Shown: positions 57,641-64,000 of the stretch, piece by piece
Position numbering within the stretch: position 1 is the first letter of the stretch
Layout: every line of letters begins with the position of its first letter
From: Melieria omissa
Taxonomy: Eukaryota > Arthropoda > Insecta > Diptera > Ulidiidae
Length of the DNA stretch: 64,000 nucleotides
Assembly (NCBI GenBank): GCA_963971225.1
Contig: OZ020269.1
Coordinates: 11,928,701-11,992,700 of the forward strand
Direction: 5' to 3'
Notes under the pieces: generated by a model
Database searches by the model: none
What the model saw: the letters and a program-made list of their open reading frames with translations, nothing else
What the model was told of the DNA's origin: nothing
Made by a program: the position numbers and the translations under genes

Positions 57641-58375
57641 TCAGGTGTACAACTTTGCTTCCGCCGTTTTCCGATAGGTGGCTGTACCGGCTGAGGCTGT
57701 TTGAAATACATAGATGGTAATGCCTTTAAAGTGAGAGTGCCTAACGAATTGTCATCGCCGTTTCAGTGACAGTTGTTCTTGTTTTCGTATTATTCACGCT
57801 CGAAAATGTCCGTTTATGTGCCCAATTCTCGCCATTTGCGGGAAGTTTTACTTTTCTGTTACAATTCGAAAAAAAATGCAGCTGAAGCGCATCGAATGCT
57901 CTCAGAAACTTACGGTGATGCTGCTCTGAGTGAAAGAACGTGTCGGGAGTGGTTTCAACGTTTTAAAAATGGTGATTTCGACATGACAAAGTCATCCTCC
58001 AACACGACAATGCTCGGCCTCACGTCGCAAAAGTGGTCAAAAAGTACCTGGAAACGCTGAAATGGGAAGTCTTGCCCCACCCGCCGTATTCCCCAGATGT
58101 CGCCCCTTCTGACTTCCACCTATTCCGTTCGATGGCACACGGCCTGGCAGATCAACATTTTCAATCCTTCGAAGAATTGGAAAAATGGATTGCTTCATGG
58201 ATAGCGTCAAAAGAGGACTCCTTTTTTCGAGCCGGGATCCGAAAATTGCCGGAAAGATGGGAGAAAGTTGTCGCTAGCGACGGACAATACTTTGAATAAT
58301 ACATCTGTAAGCACTTTTTCGCAATAAAGCTTTTAATTTTGAAAAAAAACGGCGGAAGCAAAGTTGTACACCTGA
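57641..58375 (+). mobile_element. Deleted Mos1-like mariner, copy B
   Basis: The same termini as copy A (TCAGGTGTACAACTTTGCTT..., ~30 bp) flanked by TA (57,639-57,640 and 58,376-58,377); 735 bp. It is nearly identical to copy A outside the central junction and a short indel in the 5' leader. Confidence 0.9.
57806..58299 (+). pseudogene. Mariner transposase remnant (mauritiana-like), copy B
   Basis: The N-terminal HTH region is as in copy A (MSVYVPNSRHLREV... to FQRFKNGDFD). The deletion then joins to sequence that in the other frame reads HDKVILQHDNARPHVAKVV, so this copy keeps the second catalytic Asp (HDN) and the third (YSPDVAPSDFHLF) but has lost the first. It ends KLPERWEKVVASDGQYFE then TAA at 58,297-58,299. 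The two halves are out of frame. Its junction differs from that of copy A, so the deletions are separate events or one was modified later. A trans-acting enzyme from an intact relative would be required for movement. Confidence 0.9.
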
Positions 58376-58377
58376 TA

Positions 58378-59615
58378 CTTAAAATTTTTAAAGATTTTTT
58401 AACAAACCAAAGGTATTTGGAAAAAATAAAAAATGAAAGAAAGAAAAGAAATCTTATAAAAACCATTAAGAAATAATTGTGAAAAATTGTCTTCTTTTGA
58501 ACAATGAACTTACTTCATTATGGTTTTTAACAAAAATAAAAATGTATTTATTTGCTTCATCAACTTTCTGCAACCATTTCAAGTTCACAAAATAAAACTT
58601 GCCTTGTCTGAATACAAAAAAACGTACTTTCAGCAAGCAATTTGCGACGTTCTTGAATGTACTTTCGAAAGTATAACTTGCACAGTGTGAAAGAAAATAC
58701 TTTCGGAAATTTCTCTATATTCTCGATATCTATGAAAGTACATTTTTTAATTTAAATTTAAAATTTTTTTTAATTCATAATCTACTGAAACCCTGGTAGA
58801 AGAGAAGCTTTCTACTAGTCTAATTTCAATGGCGCGCAAATTACCTGCGAAATCTGCTTTCGCCTCAAAGAGGCGACTTAAAACTTTGCGCCCGACTAAA
58901 AACGCCATAACAAAAAATTGCAAACAACAAAAACAACACCAGCAGCCTTGAGGGCGCGAAAGCGTTGAATTTTTAGCGCGCCCGACACAAGTGCAAAGTG
59001 CGCTTCGTAACTAACCGAAAGTGTAACTTAATTGGCAGCGACTGGCGGCGCGCAAAGAGCAAAGAAAGAAAAAAAAAACCCAAAAAGCGCGAACACGTGG
59101 CGAATCGCGCGGCAGCGTTTAAGCGTAATAAGAGAAAAGGCGCGCACAATGGCGACGCGTGCTGCCAGCCACTCTCGACCTGCTCTGTTGGCGGTGATAA
59201 TGGCGCGGCAGCAAAACTTAAGGCGCCAAACTAAAAAATAATCTTTTGTGGAATTTTTTGGGATTTCTTTGCTTTCGCCGTACATACACACACACACAGT
59301 GCTATGGCGCTAATAACAACAAAAGCAACAACGACGAGCAAAAAGTTGCAACATTACGGAAGCCAACTTAGCAAGTAAGACCGACAGCGGCAGCGGCCAG
59401 GACACGGCGAAAACTTTGTTATTTGCTTATTTACGAGAGTTGTGTGCGACGAATGAGTGCGAAGAGATGAAGCAGCCGCGCTGAGCGAACAGATAAACAA
59501 GGCATCTGCCGAGGCGGAAGTAAGAAAGCGCCGCTTTAAGCTGTGGCACGAGCGACTGTTGCCAGGCACAACGCAATCTCGCTGCAATGGATAAGCACAC
59601 ACACATACATACATA
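58378..59615. other. Non-coding; GC-rich portion may be host regulatory DNA
   Basis: The 58.83-59.25 kb and 59.35-59.58 kb parts are GC-rich (GGCGCGC, GCGCGGC) compared with the surroundings, as often seen around dipteran promoters and 5' UTRs. No coding exon or clear TATA/initiator could be assigned. Confidence 0.4.
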
Positions 59616-61261
59616 CACTTGTGGACAAGCAATTAAGTCACTCACATGATATTGTATTTCTTTGAATGAAATAACGCTTTTAAGTGAAAAGTTAACAAAA
59701 GCTGCTTGTATTTATTAAGGTATTATCCTATACACTTCAATTAAGCCAAAATTAAAAAAAAAATTTGTATTATTAATACAAAATTTTCCAAGTTTTCTTA
59801 TTGCTAACATATGACATGTGGACAGATAATTAAGTCATTTCAAATAATTGAGTTTCAATACTTTTAAATTAAAAAATTAAAATTTATTGTATATTGTGCA
59901 TTTAGTACTTGGTCGGATATCCATTTTGGCGGATTACTGCCGCGCACCTTTTTGGCATTGTATTGGTAAGAGTTGAACATTGGTCAGGAGTGATTTTTTT
60001 CCACTCTTCTTGAATAATTTCCCATAAGTCACTTTTGTTTGATGGTTTACTTGCTGCCACTTCCCGTTTTATGATACCCCATAGATTTTCTATGGGGTTT
60101 AAATCGGGACTTTGGGCTGGCCACTCGAGAACTCTTATTTGTTTCTCTTTTAGCCACGACGAAACGACCCGAGACTTGTGTTTCGGGTCGTTGTCGTGCT
60201 GAAATTTCCAGGCTAGGGGCAAATCATCAGCATATTCTTGAACGAGATTATTCTCTAAGATGTGTTTGTACATTTCGCCGGTCATCTTGCCATCAACTTT
60301 CACAATGGGACCAATGCCGGACGATGTGAAACACCCCCAAACCATTACTGACGACCCACCGTGCTTGACTGTTTTTTTTGTGTATTTCGGATCCAAAGAA
60401 GCGTTCCGTGGTCGTCTGACATAAGGTCTACCGTCATTTCCGAACACATTGAACTTAGATTCGTCACTCCAGACAACCACTTTCCAAAAATCGTGGCCAC
60501 GACGAAGATGCTTCTTAGCGAATTGTATACGCTGTTTAATATTTTTCTTCGAAACATTCGGCTTTCGTTTGGCAATCCGTCCATGCAGATTATTTTCAGC
60601 TAAACGCCTTCTCACTGTCCTGGCTGATATTTTGACATTGTATTCCATCTCCATTCGCGACCTTATCTCGGTCGATGTGAGGAAGGGATCGGCTTTACTC
60701 ATCCTGGTCATGGCCCTGTCATTAGTGGGAGTGGTTTTTCGTATTTTTTTTCGCGGCACATTTTCAAAAGTGTTGAATTTTTCGTAATGGGTTATTGCAT
60801 TTACAATTTTACCACGCGATAATGCCATTGCCCTTACTACTTTGGCCACACTTCCCAAATTTCTGTAGCACTTCCATATAGTCTCCCTTTCGCCGGGAGT
60901 TGAACTCTTATTCTTTCCCATTATAAGAAAAAGTTACTTTTTTCAACTTAGAAGGTGCTGAAATGTTTAAAGTATCACTTAAAAAAGTTTTAACTACCAA
61001 AAATACTTTTTAATCACAAATTTACCAATTTAAAGCAAAGTGACTTAATTATTTGTCCGCTTCACAATGAAGAGTGTGCGAATCAATCACCGACTATTTC
61101 AAAACTAAATCAGTTAATTGTCTGAAGTTATCCCACTTGGAATGTCATATAACGGGACTACATTTCTACAGTAGTTCCAGCTGAAAAAGAAGCAATGTGC
61201 CGTTATTATTACACTCAAAGGAAAATGTGACTCGTGTGACTTAATTACGTGTCCACAAGTG
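59616..61261 (-). mobile_element. Complete Tc1-like element with IR/DR ends
   Basis: The outer ends CACTTGTGGACA(A/C)G(C/T)AATT... at 59,616 and inverted at 61,261 are flanked by TA (59,614-59,615 and 61,262-61,263). A second copy of the core, GTGGACAGATAATTAAGTCA (59,818), and its inverse TGACTTAATTATTTGTCCGC (61,041) lie ~200 bp inside each end, the inverted-repeat/direct-repeat layout of many Tc1-like transposons. Total 1,646 bp, a normal length for an autonomous copy. Confidence 0.95.
59902..60921 (-). CDS. Tc1-like DD34E transposase, intact
   Basis: 339 codons, uninterrupted, the usual length for Tc1-like transposases, which cut and paste their element at TA dinucleotides in the nucleus. 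Residues ~1-110 form the paired-like bipartite DNA-binding region (two HTHs around a basic linker, VPRKKIRK at ~55-62, also a likely nuclear signal and GRPR-like hook). The catalytic triad is visible: Asp153 in VVVWSDESKF, Asp243 in FQHDNDPKHKS, and Glu278 in SPDLNPIENLW, with 34 residues between the last two. A Gly-rich block, KHGGSSVMVWGCF, lies between. The chosen start (60,921) is the first ATG of the frame, and the N-terminus MGKNKSS fits the family. All key residues are present, so this copy could be active. Expression is untested. Confidence 0.95.
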   Translation of the reverse strand: MGKNKSSTPGERETIWKCYRNLGSVAKVVRAMALSRGKIVNAITHYEKFNTFENVPRKKIRKTTPTNDRAMTRMSKADPFLTSTEIRSRMEMEYNVKISARTVRRRLAENNLHGRIAKRKPNVSKKNIKQRIQFAKKHLRRGHDFWKVVVWSDESKFNVFGNDGRPYVRRPRNASLDPKYTKKTVKHGGSSVMVWGCFTSSGIGPIVKVDGKMTGEMYKHILENNLVQEYADDLPLAWKFQHDNDPKHKSRVVSSWLKEKQIRVLEWPAQSPDLNPIENLWGIIKREVAASKPSNKSDLWEIIQEEWKKITPDQCSTLTNTMPKRCAAVIRQNGYPTKY

Positions 61262-61263
61262 TA

Positions 61264-62869
61264 TATACATATATAGAAAATGTCTTATTTCTGACACACA
61301 CACACACATACGTACAGCCACCGCCCACCAACAGAAGATAATCCCACTTAAGCAGTTTTACTTAACTTAACTTGCGGCTGAGTGCTGGTGTTTCTCGCCT
61401 GCCGGGCACTCGTGGCTTCTATCCGTCAGTTGCTCTTCTGTTGTAAGTAAACTACATGCAACAAAATAACAACAGTATTCACTTAGATTTAACACTTTTA
61501 TTGCAGCGTTGGCTGATGTGTCTTGGCATCGCAACAACAACAAAACAAAGAACTAAATAACAACAACAGCAAATTAATGTAACCACAATTTGCCTTTGCA
61601 TTCCGCAACATGTACGCAGGCACACACACACACATATATGCAAAGGATTTATGCTGTTTCTATGTATATATGTTTATGTTTATGTGTATGTGTATATTTT
61701 TTCGATGTTTAGAGTTGGAAACCTTTGCAAGATACCACCGCAGTCTAAGTGTCGATATGCATGTGTCTGTTCTTCTGCCGGAGGTCTGCACTCCAGCACA
61801 GCGTGCGTGTATATGTATGTTTGTGTGTGTGTCTGCATTGACTACCATAGTTTTACCGCTCACGAGGCTTTGCAATGGCGCCGTGTTAATTTTTTTACGC
61901 CTGCCGTTCTTCCCTTTTTATAGTCTTTGTTTTTGTTGTTGTTATTGTTTGGTGAATAGTTACTACTTTTGCCATTTGCTGTTGCATGCGCTATATTGTA
62001 AATTTTTTATAATAAGCACAACTAATGCAAAAAGTTGCGCTTCGCCTCAATTTACTTAGTGAGATTTATAGCTCCCTACACGAGTAGTTGACGGTCATAT
62101 AGATGCATTTAGATCCATCCATATATCTTGTAAATATAACAAAAAATATCTTATAAAATCTAGGAATCAGTATAAAAATATATAAACATGCGCCTTACTC
62201 ACTTAGGGGATCCGCACTTCTTTGAATGAAATGAGGTCCCCAAGCGAGGCATTTAGTGGCTGATTGACTTTGCTAGGAATTATCAAAGATCACTTTTACG
62301 TCGATGCTAAGCATCAATAAGCTGTAACAGAATCTAAATAACACGAATCTTAGTAACTTAAACCTAACCTGACCACCTACCAGATCTGTGTTCATATCAT
62401 CAAAAAAACTACTTTATATCTCATTTATAGCGTTCGAACAAGTCCACTACAGCCATTTGAATTGTTCGTGCGCCATTTTATTTCTTTATTTTTGTATTTG
62501 TGCTAATCTCTGCTGCATTTTCTACTGCTTCATCGCTCTGTTCCTTTATAAAATATTCAAGCGCACATCCCTTTCATGCTGCGTACGCAATGCTCGCTCC
62601 TGTGTCTGTATGTTTGTATGTGTGCGGTGCAAATATCGGCTCATGCTCAATTTTAACTTTTACCGCAGCGCCATTTGTTGTTGTTGTTGTTGCTGTTGCA
62701 CTAACTATTCTTTTTCGATTTGTATTGAAGTTTTCAAGGATTTGAGATAAGTATTCTGCTAAGTATTCTGTTGCATTGCAAATTTTTTCTATCTTCTCTT
62801 GTGTTTAGGAAATAATTGGGTTATCTTTTTTAGAAATTTGAAGAGGTAATTTGTGCGTATTTCCACAAT
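61264..62869. other. Non-coding stretch, no gene seen
   Basis: (CA)n occurs at about 61,294-61,308 and 61,620-61,634, (GT)n at about 61,818-61,832 and (TTG)n at about 62,675-62,697. ACTTAAACCTAACCTGACC at 62,358 resembles a LINE/SINE tail but has no convincing body. No coding exon recognised. Confidence 0.5.
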
Positions 62870-63148
62870 TGTTGTGATTGAAATAGTAAATTTGTATTAC
62901 GATTGATTAATTGATTGATGAGTTTTTCTTAGTTTTGCAACCTTATGGGTAAAAGGGCACGGGCCCTCGATCCCTTAGAATGACTCCTAACATTGCCATT
63001 TGCTGCTTTAGGATTTGACTCCACTTATTTATTTTTTATTTTATGTTTTTAATTATTAAATTGATTGAAATAGTAGGAAAATTTGTCTTACAATTTATTG
63101 ACTGATTGTTGTGGTTTTCTTCATTGCTTAACTTAATGGGTAAAAAGT
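62870..63148. repeat. Two direct copies of a ~85-bp unit, ~187 bp apart
   Basis: TGATTGAAATAGTA...TTTGT-TTAC...GATTG...TTATGGGTAAAA at 62,876-62,955 recurs at 63,063-63,147 with small indels. It suggests a local tandem duplication. Confidence 0.55.
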
Positions 63149-63461
63149 AGTAGTTACGGATATAATTATATCTATATGTACCTATTTATATGTATATATA
63201 CCTATTTATATTATTGTATGTACTTATAAATTCTTATATGTAACATATGTGTATATATTCAAATAGAAAAATTTGGTTTCAGTAATGTTCGAGGCCCAAG
63301 AACATCTCATTTGCTGCCGCTTCGTTGGTTTTAAATTCGCAACAAGTTTTCTTGGGATGTTTTTTTATGAAGAGGCTGATGAAAGTACCGCGTAAGTTGG
63401 GTGTAAGTTCTCATCTGGATGTAATTTGAACAGAAGTTCATGTGGTATCGTGAAGAACCTA

Positions 63462-63735
63462 ATAATAGTTGATCTTACTATAATAGATCTAGTCCTCTAA
63501 TCCAAAAGATCAAATAGATCTGTACATGACTACTGGATCAGCCAGTTTAATTCATCTAAAGCAGTGTTTTGGACCGCAACCAACGTTAAGAATCTTATAA
63601 GAATAGTGGATCTAGCAATAATCCTTCTAATCTTATATAGATCAAATAGATTGACACGTGACTATTGGCTCAGCCAAATGAGCCCAACTAAACAAAAGCT
63701 TTGAACCATATTCAAAGTTATAAGATTCGTTCCAT
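63462..63735. repeat. Tandem duplication, ~135-bp unit, two copies
   Basis: Copy 1 (63,462-63,600) and copy 2 (63,601-63,735) share AATAGT-GATCT, CCT-TAATC, AGATCAAATAGAT, ACATGACTACTGG/ACGTGACTATTGG, TCAGCCA, TTTGGACC/TTTGAACC and AAGATTC-like ends. Non-coding. Confidence 0.65.
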
Positions 63736-64000
63736 GGAAAATATTCAAAAAATTAAGTCTCAGAATTTAACGATTTTGATGTAATTTGAAAGCAAAAACT
63801 CCACCTAAAACAAACAAAATGGAGATTTCACCTAAGCAGACCATGATTAACCCATTTCGAGACCGACACCGTGTGTGCAATGGATTTCCCAGACTATAAG
63901 ACAGTAATGTGCAATTATCAGTTATTTTGAGTAAACTTGTGGTCGAAATAATATTTTTCTGGAACTAATGAAATCTGTAAAGTACAGAAAAACAAAATTT
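63736..64000. other. Window end, no feature seen
   Basis: AT-rich sequence without an open frame, repeat end or known motif. Confidence 0.5.

Overview
The window looks like intergenic or intronic DNA from a higher dipteran, most likely a tephritid fruit fly. This is inferred from the AT-rich background, abundant (CA)n and (CAA)n microsatellites, and the families of Tc1, mariner, piggyBac, hAT, RTE and tRNA-SINE elements present. The species cannot be fixed from sequence alone. I found no convincing host protein-coding exon, rRNA or functional tRNA gene in the 64 kb. All recognisable coding sequence belongs to transposable elements, and only one element is intact.

Layout. 0-6 kb: a 466-bp hairpin repeat beside a tRNA-like module, an RTE 3' fragment, a hAT-like MITE split by a nested LINE fragment, a second MITE, and an RNase H-containing LINE 3' end. 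6-7 kb: an internally deleted Tc1-like element. 10.0-13.0 kb: an RTE-like non-LTR retrotransposon with target-site duplications and a nearly open endonuclease/reverse-transcriptase frame broken by one in-frame TGA. 13-20 kb: an AT-rich repeat, LINE fragments and a deleted Mos1-like mariner. 22.3-23.5 kb: a nested minisatellite. 24.2-26.1 kb: a decayed piggyBac-like element. 26-37 kb: mariner remnants, SINEs, a satellite of about 250 bp and short MITEs. 40.7-43.0 kb: a pyrimidine-rich tract carrying a SINE with perfect target-site duplications. 44.7-47.3 kb: a GATG/GACG satellite with higher-order structure. 51-58.4 kb: mariner fragments, an RNase H-type LINE fragment, an unclassified 980-bp DNA transposon, and a second copy of the deleted Mos1-like mariner. 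59.6-61.3 kb: a complete Tc1-like element with IR/DR ends and an uninterrupted DD34E transposase. 62.9-63.7 kb: two local duplications.

The elements interact in several ways. The SINE at 40,954-41,352 shares its 3' terminal sequence with the LINE end at 5,337-5,417, which points to a LINE/SINE mobilisation partnership. The two deleted mariner copies share termini but have different internal deletion junctions. A LINE has duplicated part of a MITE's terminal inverted repeat on insertion. A short motif, GGGGCGTATGAKT, occurs as single copies in both orientations and inside a satellite between 28 and 34 kb; it is the best candidate here for an uncharacterised non-coding signal.
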